In this document: positions 41,074 through 50,599 of the stretch, in pieces
How the letters are laid out: every line of letters starts with the position of its first letter
Numbering within the stretch: position 1 is the first letter of the stretch
Notes under the pieces: model-generated
What the model was told of the DNA's origin: nothing
Seen by the model: only the letters and a program-made list of their open reading frames with translations
Database searches by the model: none
Source: Pseudoalteromonas sp. G4
Lineage (GTDB): Bacteria; Pseudomonadota; Gammaproteobacteria; Enterobacterales; Alteromonadaceae
Length of the DNA stretch: 64,000 nucleotides
Assembly: GCF_028875915.1 (NCBI RefSeq)
Contig: NZ_JAPEHW010000006.1
Span: 1-64,000, forward strand
Direction: 5' to 3'
Position numbers and translations under genes: made by a program

Positions 41074-42111
41074 TTGATACAGCTTAAAAAGTTCGTAAAA
41101 CATTTCATTATTGAAGGTCAAAAATTAATTTGGCCACTTGCCGCAAAGTCTCGTTTTTTTTGTAGAGTATATTATTGTTTTTTTGATCGGAGCTTTGGTT
41201 ACGAGCAACAGGCATTAATAAAAGCTAAACTTGCTTATTTTGCCAAAGAAGGCATTCAAAATGGTACAAGTTCTCTATTGCGTAGGAATATACATCGCTT
41301 AGAAAAAGGCTTGATAATGGAGCCAAGACGAGATTTTTTTGCCTTGGACTACATTCTCGAAACAGTAGATGTTTATTTGCTTGCGAGTGAATCAGCGGAT
41401 TTTTCAAAAACAGAATTAGATTGGGCTTACTCTGTTTTAATTGAATACTTTGAGGCGGTTAAAACAACTCATAAAGAGGTGCTTCAGGCTAAGCAACGTT
41501 TTGATTCTATTTCGCCACGAGTTGATATTTCATCAAAGCCTTACTCAAGTGAAAGTCGTAAAACACATAATATCGATTTTGAATCATTTTCTAATTTAAC
41601 CCAGGCTCGAAGGTCAACTCGTTGGTTTTTAAATAAACCTGTTGAATCAGAAAAACTTGAGAAAATAGTCTCTGTTGCATCACAAGCACCAAGTGCATGT
41701 AATCGCCAACCGTTTGAATTTATGGTTGTCGAAGGTGACAGCTTTAGAAAGAAAGTTGCAAAATTGCCAGGCGGCACAGTTGGTTTTTCAGACAATATCC
41801 CTTGCTTAATCGCTGTTGTTGGTGATCAATCTTATTATCCAACGGATCGAGATAGGCATGTTATTTATATCGATTCAGGCTTGGCGAGTATGCAATTAAT
41901 GCTTGCTGCTGAAACACTTGGCTTGTCTACATGTGCAATTAATTGGCCAGAGCTTGAAAAACTAGATGAAAAAGTTAGCAAGTTACTAAAGCTACCTCAA
42001 TATAAACGGGTTGTGATGTTTATTGCTATTGGTTATGCAAAACCTTCCGGTGGAATTCCATTTTCAGAAAAAAAATCAGCACAGCAGTTGATGAATTTTA
42101 TAAAGGAGTAA
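41074..42111 (+). CDS. Nitroreductase-family flavoprotein of a surface-polysaccharide locus
   Basis: About 345 aa. The first 150 residues are helical and basic at the N terminus, without a recognised domain; the second half is a nitroreductase fold (ARRSTRWFLNKPVESEKLEKIV, SQAPSACNRQPFEFMVV, IDSGLASMQLMLAAETLG). Such proteins recur beside pyruvyltransferases in exopolysaccharide loci, but the reaction is not known. An in-frame GTG at 41062 has no Shine-Dalgarno; the TTG at 41074 lies 6 bases after GGAG and is preferred. Two to four bases separate it from the pyruvyltransferase. Confidence 0.72.
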   Translation: MIQLKKFVKHFIIEGQKLIWPLAAKSRFFCRVYYCFFDRSFGYEQQALIKAKLAYFAKEGIQNGTSSLLRRNIHRLEKGLIMEPRRDFFALDYILETVDVYLLASESADFSKTELDWAYSVLIEYFEAVKTTHKEVLQAKQRFDSISPRVDISSKPYSSESRKTHNIDFESFSNLTQARRSTRWFLNKPVESEKLEKIVSVASQAPSACNRQPFEFMVVEGDSFRKKVAKLPGGTVGFSDNIPCLIAVVGDQSYYPTDRDRHVIYIDSGLASMQLMLAAETLGLSTCAINWPELEKLDEKVSKLLKLPQYKRVVMFIAIGYAKPSGGIPFSEKKSAQQLMNFIKE

Positions 42112-42115
42112 GTTG

Positions 42116-43267
42116 TTGCTAAATATTGAAATTAAAGGTGTTCAGTTCTCGAATAAAGGGGCTGAGTTAATGTTAGAAGCAATATTGCAGCAGCTGGACC
42201 TACATTTAGATGAGTATCAGCTTACACTTTCTCCTGGCCGTAATTTACCCTATGTAAAAAGAGCCAAACTAGGGGCATGGCAAAAGCTTAGCTTTCGCCG
42301 TGGCAATTTAGATTTGACAGGTATCTTTGCTAAGTTACCAAAGAAAATGCGTAACTTTCTTAAGCGTTATGGCATCGTAACTGAGGCTGATGTGGATGTT
42401 ATTCTTAATGCCAGTGGTTTTGCCTATGGCGACCAGTGGCCTTTGGCTGATCTGCGAAATACAGCTAAAGAAATTAAACGATTTAAAGCATTAGGTAAGC
42501 CATACATTTTATTGCCTCAAGCATTAGGACCGTTTCAGCGTGAAGAATTAAAAGAATTTGCAGAGTCGTTAATCAACGATACCGCGCTTACTTTTGCAAG
42601 AGACGATACGTCGTTTGCTGAATGTGAAAAATTGAATAAAAGCAATAAATTGTTTCAAAGTCCTGACTTTACAGCATTGCTTGAAGTGGAACGATTTAAC
42701 ACAACAGAGCAGCAAACCGTTTGTTTAATTCCTAATAATAAAATGGTGTCTAAATTTAATCATGCGAATGCAGAGCAGCAAAAGAAAGCGTATTATGATT
42801 TTTGGATAGACACTGCAAGGTTTTTTATCGATAAAGGCTTTTTTGTAAAACTATTAAACCATGAAGGCAAAGAAGATAGAGATATTTGCAACGCAATTTT
42901 TGACGCTATTTGCAGTGAGCAAATAGCTTTGATAGATGGTTTAAGCTCAACCGAAATTAAAGCCCTTATTGGCAGCTGTGATGCCGTTGTAAGCAGCCGC
43001 TTTCATGGTTGCGTAAGTGCACTTTGTCAGGGAGTTCCTTGCTTAGCCACAAGTTGGAGTCATAAATACGAAATGCTCTACGGAGAATATGGTTTATCTG
43101 AAAATGTGATTGATTTTCAACTTGAAGCCGATGAATTAAAAAATAAATTGAACCAGTTTTTGAATGACTTGACTAATCAGGCAAGTGTCAGTCTAGAACA
43201 CGCTGAAAAAGTTAAATTACAGAACAAAAAGATGTGGCAACAAGTTGTTGCAATCATCAAATCGTGA
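42116..43267 (+). CDS. Polysaccharide pyruvyltransferase (WcaK/CsaB family)
   Basis: 383-aa enzyme predicted to add a ketal-linked pyruvate from phosphoenolpyruvate onto a surface glycan. Diagnostic are the N-terminal IKGVQFSNKGAELM, ILNASGFAYGDQW, PYILLPQALGPFQ and the C-terminal SSRFHGCVSALCQGVPCLATSWSHKYEML. Two adjacent TTG codons could start it; the second (42116) is 7 bases from GGAG. Upstream genes are polysaccharide related, and the downstream T2SS operon follows after only 60 bases. Confidence 0.87.
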   Translation: MLNIEIKGVQFSNKGAELMLEAILQQLDLHLDEYQLTLSPGRNLPYVKRAKLGAWQKLSFRRGNLDLTGIFAKLPKKMRNFLKRYGIVTEADVDVILNASGFAYGDQWPLADLRNTAKEIKRFKALGKPYILLPQALGPFQREELKEFAESLINDTALTFARDDTSFAECEKLNKSNKLFQSPDFTALLEVERFNTTEQQTVCLIPNNKMVSKFNHANAEQQKKAYYDFWIDTARFFIDKGFFVKLLNHEGKEDRDICNAIFDAICSEQIALIDGLSSTEIKALIGSCDAVVSSRFHGCVSALCQGVPCLATSWSHKYEMLYGEYGLSENVIDFQLEADELKNKLNQFLNDLTNQASVSLEHAEKVKLQNKKMWQQVVAIIKS

Positions 43268-43329
43268 CTTATCGACATAGGCAATCGCCCTTGATAAACT
43301 GCCAAGTCGAATTTATGGGAGTTGTAAAA

Positions 43330-43725
43330 ATGAAAAAGATGCGCGGCTTTAGCTTGATGGAGCTATTAATCGTACTAATTATTTTAGGTCTCTTAGGTTC
43401 TTTAGTAGCGCCTAAACTTTTTTCTAAAGTAAGTTCATCAAAAAAGAAAACAGCAGTTGCTCAAATGCAAATGTTTGAAACGGCTATTGATACATATCGC
43501 TTAGATGTGGGTACAGTACCAACTAAATTAGAAGAATTACGTACTGGTGATGCTCCAGGATGGGATGGTCCATATCTACCAAAAGCAATCCCTATGGATC
43601 CATGGGGTAAGCCTTATGTTTATACTGTTCCTGGTCAAAATGGTAATCCTTATGGATTAATGACCTATGGTCTAGATGGACAGCCTGGCGGAGAAGGCGA
43701 AAGTGAGGATGTTGTTCATCAATGA
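43330..43725 (+). CDS. gspG: Type II secretion major pseudopilin GspG
   Basis: 131-aa prepilin: short basic leader MKKMRG, cleavage G|F and class III motif FSLMELLIVLIILGLLG with Glu+5. The C-terminal part (DPWGKPYVYTVPGQ, TYGLDGQPGGEGESEDV) is the GspG-specific calcium-binding loop, which separates it from type IV pilins. The reading frame is open further upstream, but the ATG at 43330 has GGGAG at the right distance. First gene of an 11-gene operon; its stop overlaps gspE (ATGA). Confidence 0.94.
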   Translation: MKKMRGFSLMELLIVLIILGLLGSLVAPKLFSKVSSSKKKTAVAQMQMFETAIDTYRLDVGTVPTKLEELRTGDAPGWDGPYLPKAIPMDPWGKPYVYTVPGQNGNPYGLMTYGLDGQPGGEGESEDVVHQ

Positions 43726-45383
43726 TGGATATTAAAAAGCTACTTACTGAGCAGTTTGCAGTAAGCCAATCCGATTTAGAAAAAGCGACTACCTATCAAG
43801 AAAGGTACAGTGGTCGTTTAGAGAATATATTGGTTAATATGGGGTGTTTAACCGAGGATGACTTGGCACCTTTATATCATCAACTGCTTGGTTACTCGCT
43901 TTTTGATCCAGAGGATTACCCAAACTGGCAATTAAATGAACAGATAACTATTTCAGTATATGAGCAGTTAAAACAATATGATGCTTTGCTGGTAGAAGCT
44001 AGCGCAGATTGTTGGACACTTGCATGTAAAGATCCCTTAAGTATTGAGCTGTCACAATATTTGTTATCTCATAATGTTGAATTAAACGTTTTAGTTGCGA
44101 CTGAATCTCAACTACAAGCTTTTTTCTTTGAAATTCAAAGTCAAACAGAAGCGAATGTTGAAATAGAAGAATTAACAGGTGATGAAGAAGCACGTTTAAG
44201 GGAACTCGCATCTGAAGCGCCAACGGTTAACTTACTAAATTCACTTATCACTAAAGCGTTAGCACGTGGTGCATCCGATATGCACTTAGAACCCTATCAA
44301 GGTCGCTTTAGAGTGCGATATCGCATAGACGGTGTACTGCATGAAGTAGACTCACTTGCACCTAAAATGCAATTGCCAATTACAACACGTTTAAAAATAC
44401 TATCTGGTATGGATATCGCCGAAAAGCGTCGTCCTCAAGATGGTAAAATTGAAATGCGAATTGCCAATCAAGAACTAGATATTCGTGTGTCGGCACTGCC
44501 TTTAAACGAGGGCGAAAGTATTGTTTTGCGTTTCTTGCGTAAAGACTCAATTCGCTATGATATGTCGGTGCTCGGATTGTCAGGTGATACGCAAACGCTC
44601 ATTGGTGAAGACCTTAAAAAAACCACCGGTGTAGTTTTACTAACAGGCCCAACAGGTTCAGGTAAAACAACTACGCTTTACACCTTCTTAAATGAGCTTA
44701 ACAACCCAGATGTAAAAATTATTACACTTGAAGACCCTGTGGAATATCAGCTTGAAGGTATTAACCAAGTTCAAGTAAACAGTGAAATTGGTTTTGATTT
44801 TGCGGCAGGGTTGCGCTCAATTGTTCGTCAAGATCCTGATATCATCATGGTTGGTGAAATTCGTGATAAAGAGACCGCGCAAATTGCCCTTCAATCAGCG
44901 CTGACAGGTCACCTTGTATTCAGTACTGTGCACACTAATGATGCCGCAAGTGCTTATACTCGATTACTTGATTTAGGCGTTGAAGAGTTTTTACTAAATG
45001 CGGCACTTGTATCTGTAGTCGCACAGCGACTCGCTAGACGCTTATGTCAGCACTGTGCAGCACCAGACGAAAATGCCAACGAATTATTAGCAAAATACCC
45101 ACTGCAACGAGTTGCTGAGAATGCAGGCATTCAACATTTAACTATCCAAAAAGCAGTAGGATGTGAGCATTGCAATAATGCAGGTTATAAAGGGCGAATT
45201 GCAATAAACGAATATTTGCGCTGTGATGATGAAATAAAGGCGACGCCTAAAAACGACCAGTTTATTCCAAAAGCGCAAGCACATAACGCAAGTTTAAAAC
45301 GTCGTAACCTTATGGAAGATGGCTTTTATAAAGTGATTACAGGTGTAACCACCATTGATGAAGTGCTAAGGGTTGCGGGCTAA
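43722..45383 (+). CDS. gspE: Type II secretion ATPase GspE
   Basis: Cytoplasmic hexameric motor of 553 aa that powers pseudopilus assembly. N-terminal GspE N domain (about 1-140), then GASDMHLEPYQGRFRVRYRIDG, Walker A GPTGSGKTTT with Lys315, Asp box ITLEDPVEYQ, Walker B DPDIIMVGEIRD, His box TGHLVFSTVHTNDA, and a CxxC...CxxC zinc element (CQHC, CEHC) typical of GspE. All catalytic elements look intact. Confidence 0.95.
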   Translation: MMDIKKLLTEQFAVSQSDLEKATTYQERYSGRLENILVNMGCLTEDDLAPLYHQLLGYSLFDPEDYPNWQLNEQITISVYEQLKQYDALLVEASADCWTLACKDPLSIELSQYLLSHNVELNVLVATESQLQAFFFEIQSQTEANVEIEELTGDEEARLRELASEAPTVNLLNSLITKALARGASDMHLEPYQGRFRVRYRIDGVLHEVDSLAPKMQLPITTRLKILSGMDIAEKRRPQDGKIEMRIANQELDIRVSALPLNEGESIVLRFLRKDSIRYDMSVLGLSGDTQTLIGEDLKKTTGVVLLTGPTGSGKTTTLYTFLNELNNPDVKIITLEDPVEYQLEGINQVQVNSEIGFDFAAGLRSIVRQDPDIIMVGEIRDKETAQIALQSALTGHLVFSTVHTNDAASAYTRLLDLGVEEFLLNAALVSVVAQRLARRLCQHCAAPDENANELLAKYPLQRVAENAGIQHLTIQKAVGCEHCNNAGYKGRIAINEYLRCDDEIKATPKNDQFIPKAQAHNASLKRRNLMEDGFYKVITGVTTIDEVLRVAG

Positions 45384-46582
45384 TGGAGTTTGAGTATAAG
45401 GCGATTGATAACTCTGGCGCGCGTCATCAAGGCACTATTGAAGCCAATGATAAACCGCAGGCTCAGCAAAAACTCGTCGCTGATGGGTTGCACCCAATAG
45501 AGCTTAAAGCGATTACGTCAGGTACAACGCTAGCTGATCTATTTGGTCAAAAAGTAACGCTTGATCAGCTAGAGTTTTTCACTAGCGAATTATCATTGCT
45601 ACTTGAAAGCGGTGTGCGTGTTGATAAGGGTATTGATATTATTCGTCAATCGAATGCTCATCCTGCCCTTAGTCGCTTACTTAATCAAATTGCCAGCTCT
45701 ATTAAAAAGGGAGAATCATTAAGTGATGCATTTGCAAAGCATGAAACCTTGTTTGGCCCTCTTTACATTAGTTTATTAAAAATTGGTGAAACATCGGGTA
45801 ATTTACCTGAAGTACTTAATCGCCTTGCCGCAGATCTAAAATTCCAAAAAGATCTTCGCTCTCAAATAAGTACTGCGCTTACTTATCCATCAGTGATCTT
45901 TTTTGTGTGTATTATGGCGGTATATTTTGTTCTTACCTTCATTGTGCCAAAAATGGCGGGCATTTTTACCGACCTAGAACAGGCACCTTGGTATACGCAA
46001 ATGATCATTAACACCAGTAACTTTTTCATCGACTATCAAGTACTCATTGTTGGTGGTGTTATTGGTGGTATTGGTTTACTGGCTTATGCCTTACAAAAGT
46101 CAGAAGTGAAAAATTGGTTTTATGTAACAGGCTCTAAGTTACCTTTGGTTGGTAATGTAATTACAACTGCTGAACGTATTCGTTTTGCGCAAAGTATGTC
46201 GATGATGTTAGAGGCAGGTTTACAATTAGATACAACCCTTGAGCTAACATCAGAAACCTTAAAACACCCAGACTTTAAACGTGATGCTAAACAGGCACTT
46301 AAACAGTTAAAATCAGGCAAGCAACTCAGTTTTGTATTAAGTAAAACGCGTATTTTCCCTGATTTCTTTTTATCGATTATTAAAGTAGGTGAAGAAACAG
46401 GGCGTTTACCCCGTGTTTTTAGTGAAGTTGCAAATCGTTCACGCACTGATTTAGAACAAGTTATTAAAAAACTAACCACTATGTTAGAGCCGTTAATGCT
46501 CTTGTTTATGGGTGGCTTTGTTGGTGGAATTGTAATCACAATGTTGATGAGTATGGTATCAATCAATGATGTTCCACTCTAA
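45383..46582 (+). CDS. gspF: Type II secretion inner-membrane platform protein GspF
   Basis: 399-aa polytopic protein with two tandem GspF/T2SSF domains (LEFFTSELSLLLESGVRVDK and RIRFAQSMSMMLEAGLQLDT) and three membrane segments, forming the rotor-like platform for GspE. Start shares one base with the gspE stop; 17-base overlap with gspH. Confidence 0.94.
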   Translation: MEFEYKAIDNSGARHQGTIEANDKPQAQQKLVADGLHPIELKAITSGTTLADLFGQKVTLDQLEFFTSELSLLLESGVRVDKGIDIIRQSNAHPALSRLLNQIASSIKKGESLSDAFAKHETLFGPLYISLLKIGETSGNLPEVLNRLAADLKFQKDLRSQISTALTYPSVIFFVCIMAVYFVLTFIVPKMAGIFTDLEQAPWYTQMIINTSNFFIDYQVLIVGGVIGGIGLLAYALQKSEVKNWFYVTGSKLPLVGNVITTAERIRFAQSMSMMLEAGLQLDTTLELTSETLKHPDFKRDAKQALKQLKSGKQLSFVLSKTRIFPDFFLSIIKVGEETGRLPRVFSEVANRSRTDLEQVIKKLTTMLEPLMLLFMGGFVGGIVITMLMSMVSINDVPL

Positions 46583-46976
46583 AAAACAACTTGGCTTTTC
46601 GCTCATTGAATTAATGGTAGTGCTTGCGATTATGGCTGTTTCAATGAGCCTAACTGGTGGTTTGATTACTAATGTTGTATCAAAACAAGAGCGATTCGTT
46701 GAAATAGAAAAAGTAAAACAACTTGTTTTATCTCTTAAATACAAGGCGTTTTACACTGGTAGTGATTTTAAAGTCGATTTTATTGAAAATAGAATTTTAA
46801 TAACAGGAATATATGAAAAAAAAGAATTTGTATTTAATCAGCTGATTTTTTCTTCTCAAAAGTTAGAAATATATTCTAACGGTACTTCAAATAACAAATA
46901 CTTTGAAACCCTCATAGGTGAAGAAGTGATTACAATCAACTTACCAAGCCCATATAAAGAAAATGAAAAAGTCTAG
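46566..46976 (+). CDS. gspH: Type II secretion minor pseudopilin, GspH-like
   Basis: 136-aa prepilin with leader MMFHSKKQLG and hydrophobic helix FSLIELMVVLAIMAVSMSL (Glu+5). The globular part is poorly conserved, so the H assignment relies on size, gene order and the fact that I, J and K follow. From here the DNA becomes clearly AT-richer, with many AGA and ATA codons. Confidence 0.78.
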   Translation: MMFHSKKQLGFSLIELMVVLAIMAVSMSLTGGLITNVVSKQERFVEIEKVKQLVLSLKYKAFYTGSDFKVDFIENRILITGIYEKKEFVFNQLIFSSQKLEIYSNGTSNNKYFETLIGEEVITINLPSPYKENEKV

Positions 46977-47373
46977 CTCTTCAGGTTTTACGTTAATCGA
47001 GGTGCTAATTGCTGCTATCATTTTATTTTCGTCAATAGCAGTTGTGGCTGATATATTCTCAGCTGCTTCTTTAAGCTCAAGAAAAGCAACAAATGTCACA
47101 AGTTTATATCAAATGGCACCTATAGCTATAGAGCAAATCAAGGAAAAACTCAGAACAAGCAGTACACAGGATGGCATTCAACTTAATGGAAAAGTTCAAC
47201 TAGCCGAAGGTGTTTTCTATTGGAGTGCAACTAGAATTAATAGCTTCAGACCTCCAATGCAGTTTGATGATACCAGTCCATACCCTATTAAATTTCATAC
47301 TTATAATGTAAATGTATTAGCTGAACAGGGTAGCTTACGTCAGAGTTTTAACTTTGAGGTCTTTGTGTGGTGA
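46963..47373 (+). CDS. gspI: Type II secretion minor pseudopilin, GspI-like
   Basis: 136-aa prepilin: leader MKKSSSSG, helix FTLIEVLIAAIILFSSIAVV with Glu+5. GspI initiates the tip complex with J and K. Assignment from order and the GspI-like length; overlaps gspH and gspJ. Confidence 0.78.
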   Translation: MKKSSSSGFTLIEVLIAAIILFSSIAVVADIFSAASLSSRKATNVTSLYQMAPIAIEQIKEKLRTSSTQDGIQLNGKVQLAEGVFYWSATRINSFRPPMQFDDTSPYPIKFHTYNVNVLAEQGSLRQSFNFEVFVW

Positions 47374-48059
47374 AGAACGTCAAAGGATTTACTTTAGTTG
47401 AGCTGCTTATAGCGTCAAGTATTCTTGTAGCGGTTATGCTTTCAGGGTACAGTGCTTATAGTTTGTATTCATCTTCTTGGCAGAAAAGATCTCAACACTA
47501 CTGGCAACAAGCTCAAGCAGGACTAACTCTCCAATCAGTGTATCGTTCAATTAATGCCATCTCAGACTATATCGTTATTAACAATAATGATAAGCCATCA
47601 GCTTATTTTTATTTGACATCATCCAGTGTTCGCTTTATTACAACTTCGCCGATTTTTTCTAATGCAATTGCTGTTGCTGAGTTAGAAATTATCAAAGAAG
47701 ATAAGTTTTATTTGGTCTATAAAGAAAAGTCACTTGCTAAAGAGCCTATTTACTCAGCAGCAAGTATAATAAACTGGCAACATGAAATTGTTGTTATGGA
47801 GCTTGAAGAACAGAGTTATTTTAACGCGTATGGCTGGCCTTCTTGGCAGGCGGTAAGTGAATATGAAAGTTCTAATTTAGAAATGAAACAACTCCAGCAG
47901 GATATGCAACCTAAAGTGTTTCAAGTGTATGACTTTAACGAAAATGAAATCTTACCTTTGAAAATAAACATGTTTGTTGGAAGTCAGCATCTATTAGAAA
48001 TAAGTTTAAAAAGTGATTCACATAAAAAACTATTTTTGTATGCTGAGTCGGGGGCTTAA
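47367..48059 (+). CDS. gspJ: Type II secretion minor pseudopilin, GspJ-like
   Basis: 230-aa prepilin: leader MVKNVKG, helix FTLVELLIASSILVAVMLSG with Glu+5, followed by a larger globular domain (VELLIA...QKRSQHYWQQAQAGLTLQS) as in GspJ, which sits in the I-J-K tip. Two adjacent GTG codons can start it, both overlapping gspI. Confidence 0.76.
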   Translation: MVKNVKGFTLVELLIASSILVAVMLSGYSAYSLYSSSWQKRSQHYWQQAQAGLTLQSVYRSINAISDYIVINNNDKPSAYFYLTSSSVRFITTSPIFSNAIAVAELEIIKEDKFYLVYKEKSLAKEPIYSAASIINWQHEIVVMELEEQSYFNAYGWPSWQAVSEYESSNLEMKQLQQDMQPKVFQVYDFNENEILPLKINMFVGSQHLLEISLKSDSHKKLFLYAESGA

Positions 48060-48062
48060 ATT

Positions 48063-48956
48063 TTGAAAAAACAAAATGGAATAGCTCTTATTCAAGTACT
48101 TATTATCTCTATTGTACTGACACTATTAGCTATGTTTATTTCTAAAAATACGCAAAGGCAAGTTGGTATTACTGAGCAGGTTAAGCATTCCTTTCAGCTA
48201 AGAGTACGACTTGAAAATGCAGAAAGCTTAATTCTTTCTGAACTTCTTTCAAAAAATCTCTACAGAAATAACTTAGACTCAGGTCTTGCAAGCAAATGGA
48301 ATTTTCATAATGCACCTTTTGTTTTGAGTAATGGTGTAAAAGTGCAGTTACAAGATTTAAAAGGTTTAATAAATCTTAATTATGTAAACGATACTCTCAT
48401 TAATAGCTTTTTAACACAGTACGAATTATCCGATTCACAAAAACGTGAGTTTGTTGATTCCTTAAAAGACTGGATTGATCGTGATGATTTAAATAGATTA
48501 AATGGAGCCGAAAAGCCTTATTATGAGAGTCGAGGATTGATTGTACCAAGGAATGGTCATTTACAATATTTAGATGAAATCTATTTGGTTAAGGGCGGCG
48601 ATATAATTCGACCAGAAGATCTAAGAAATTTTTTTACTGTAATATTAACCGAAGGGCTAAACCCTTTTAATGCACCAGACGAATTATTAAAAGTTATGAT
48701 TTTAAATCAAGATGCAGTAGAAAATGTAATTAATAAAAGAAGAGCAGGTAACTTAACAGAATTAGACTTTTATCAGCTTACAGGGATTGAACAAGATATT
48801 TATGTAAACTTTGCAACAGGTCGTAAAATAAGGGTAATATTAGAGGTCTCAGAAGGAAGTACAAAACTTAAAAAAGAGTTTATTGCTAATATCAATCCTT
48901 TGAGTAATACATCTCCTTTAGTGCTCAGTAATCATATTTGGAACAAATCGTGGTAA
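48063..48956 (+). CDS. gspK: Type II secretion minor pseudopilin GspK
   Basis: 297-aa tip pseudopilin. Leader MKKQNG then IALIQVLIISIVLTLLAMF: residue +5 is Gln rather than Glu, a known hallmark of GspK. The large domain includes the GspK-typical LKGLINLNYVND, DSLKDWIDRDDLNRLNGAE and helix-hairpin-like LTELDFYQLTG. TTG start. Presence of GspK marks the cluster as T2SS rather than a pilus. Confidence 0.85.
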   Translation: MKKQNGIALIQVLIISIVLTLLAMFISKNTQRQVGITEQVKHSFQLRVRLENAESLILSELLSKNLYRNNLDSGLASKWNFHNAPFVLSNGVKVQLQDLKGLINLNYVNDTLINSFLTQYELSDSQKREFVDSLKDWIDRDDLNRLNGAEKPYYESRGLIVPRNGHLQYLDEIYLVKGGDIIRPEDLRNFFTVILTEGLNPFNAPDELLKVMILNQDAVENVINKRRAGNLTELDFYQLTGIEQDIYVNFATGRKIRVILEVSEGSTKLKKEFIANINPLSNTSPLVLSNHIWNKSW

Positions 48957-50053
48957 TTAATTTAAGCTTATTGGAACGTCTCTCTTTTTTACAAAAATTT
49001 ATAAAAAATAAAGTAGGGTATTTTAATCAGCAATTACAAACACTAGATAGATTTAGTAGCACTGCTGAGAATTTTCAACCTAGATTGATAATAGTTTCAA
49101 AGAAGCATTATAAAGAAGTTCGTAAATCATATTCAGCTGTTAGCAAAAAAGATCTAGATGCAATACTTGCTCTTAATTCCATAGCAAGTAATAACTTGTC
49201 TATTTCAAAAGTATCAGTGAACTCTCAAATAGATGGCTTCGATGTTAAAACGATTACGTATGATGTTAATCTAATTGATAAAATACCTTCATCAGCCATG
49301 CTTTTACCTGAGACGGAATTACTAAGTTTTTATTGCTCAGATAAACAGTGTTTATCAATAGATACTCCTGGTGGAGAACTCTATTTTGCTAAACCATTAA
49401 AATATGGAGTAAGTGATTATAAAGGCGGGTTATTAAACTCTGTTGATACCTTTATCAAAAGTGTTGGTCTTTCTGATAAAGCTCAGGCTGTGTATATTTC
49501 TCGTTTAGAGTATTCTAATTTGCTTCAAAAGCTTCTCAAGCAAATTTCCATTGTTGACTTAGTTCGATCTTCAAGGGTATTTTTTACCAAATCTCTAAAT
49601 CTAAGCAAAATACATGTTTTATATTTGGCGCCATTAACTTTCGCAACACTATTTCTGGTAGCCGTTTATGGAATGAATTATTTACATATCGAAACGATAA
49701 ACTCTGAATCTAAAACGTTAAACTCCGAAGCCACAAATGTGCTTCAAAAACGTCAAAACTTTATTTCATTAAATGAGAAGTTAGAAGTTCTTAATGATGA
49801 ATTTAACAAAATAAATCGAAAACATACTGATTGGGATATTATATCAATAGCGATCGCTTCAGGAATGGAAATTCAGAACCTAGTTGGTAATGATGAGTTT
49901 ATTGAAATGAGAGGCGTAGCCCCCAAAGCTTCAGAAGTGTTGGAAAAACTGAATGAATCAGAAATGGTAAATAGTGCTATTTTCACCACTCCTATTCGAA
50001 AGTCTCGAAGAAAAGATGCTTTTACCTTAAAAGTAGTGAGAGTAATTAAATGA
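48950..50053 (+). CDS. gspL: Type II secretion assembly platform protein, GspL-like
   Basis: About 367 aa with a cytoplasmic N-terminal region (to about 215), one membrane segment (HVLYLAPLTFATLFLVAVYGMNYL) and a periplasmic coiled coil plus ferredoxin-like end. GspL links GspE to GspF and GspM. The N-terminal actin-like part is very divergent. GTG at 48950 overlaps the gspK stop; an upstream TTG lacks a Shine-Dalgarno. Confidence 0.72.
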   Translation: MVINLSLLERLSFLQKFIKNKVGYFNQQLQTLDRFSSTAENFQPRLIIVSKKHYKEVRKSYSAVSKKDLDAILALNSIASNNLSISKVSVNSQIDGFDVKTITYDVNLIDKIPSSAMLLPETELLSFYCSDKQCLSIDTPGGELYFAKPLKYGVSDYKGGLLNSVDTFIKSVGLSDKAQAVYISRLEYSNLLQKLLKQISIVDLVRSSRVFFTKSLNLSKIHVLYLAPLTFATLFLVAVYGMNYLHIETINSESKTLNSEATNVLQKRQNFISLNEKLEVLNDEFNKINRKHTDWDIISIAIASGMEIQNLVGNDEFIEMRGVAPKASEVLEKLNESEMVNSAIFTTPIRKSRRKDAFTLKVVRVIK

Positions 50054-50598
50054 AGAAAGACTTGTTAAAATATAAGCATTATTTTATTGCTCTTGGTGCT
50101 TTACTCGTTTATTTGTACATAACTGAACCTCTTTTTATTTCAATATTAGAACAACAAAACAGAATAGATTTAAATGAAAAAAAGCTATCTAAAATCAACG
50201 GAATGATTGAAAGTGAAGCTCAGATTATAAGTTTGTTAAATGATAATGAACTAAAACTGAAAAATGCAGAATCGTTTTTTTATAAATCAGAAAGTGAATC
50301 TGAGTTTAAGTTAGAGCTACAAAAGCAGATTGAAGAAATTTTACAAGAGGCTAACTGTGAAATAGAAACGCTTGACTGGAATGGTAAAGTTGATCTGGAA
50401 AATTTATATAGGTGGAATTTGAACTTAAGATATCAAGGTAATCCAGCGTGTATTATTCAGGCTAGTAGAAAAATAGAATCTCTACTCCCAATTGTTAATA
50501 TAAATAACTACAGATACACGGCTAGAAGAATTAACGGAGCCGTTAGAACTAAGATCACAGCTATCCTTGAGTTAACAATTCTTCAAGATAAGGCATAA
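50050..50598 (+). CDS. gspM: Type II secretion assembly platform protein, GspM/PilO-like
   Basis: 182 aa: N-terminal membrane segment (YFIALGALLVYLYITEPLFI) then a coiled coil and small alpha/beta domain, the topology of GspM/PilO. Sequence conservation is low; the call rests on position between the GspL- and GspC-like genes. Confidence 0.68.
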   Translation: MKKDLLKYKHYFIALGALLVYLYITEPLFISILEQQNRIDLNEKKLSKINGMIESEAQIISLLNDNELKLKNAESFFYKSESESEFKLELQKQIEEILQEANCEIETLDWNGKVDLENLYRWNLNLRYQGNPACIIQASRKIESLLPIVNINNYRYTARRINGAVRTKITAILELTILQDKA

Positions 50599-50599
50599 C

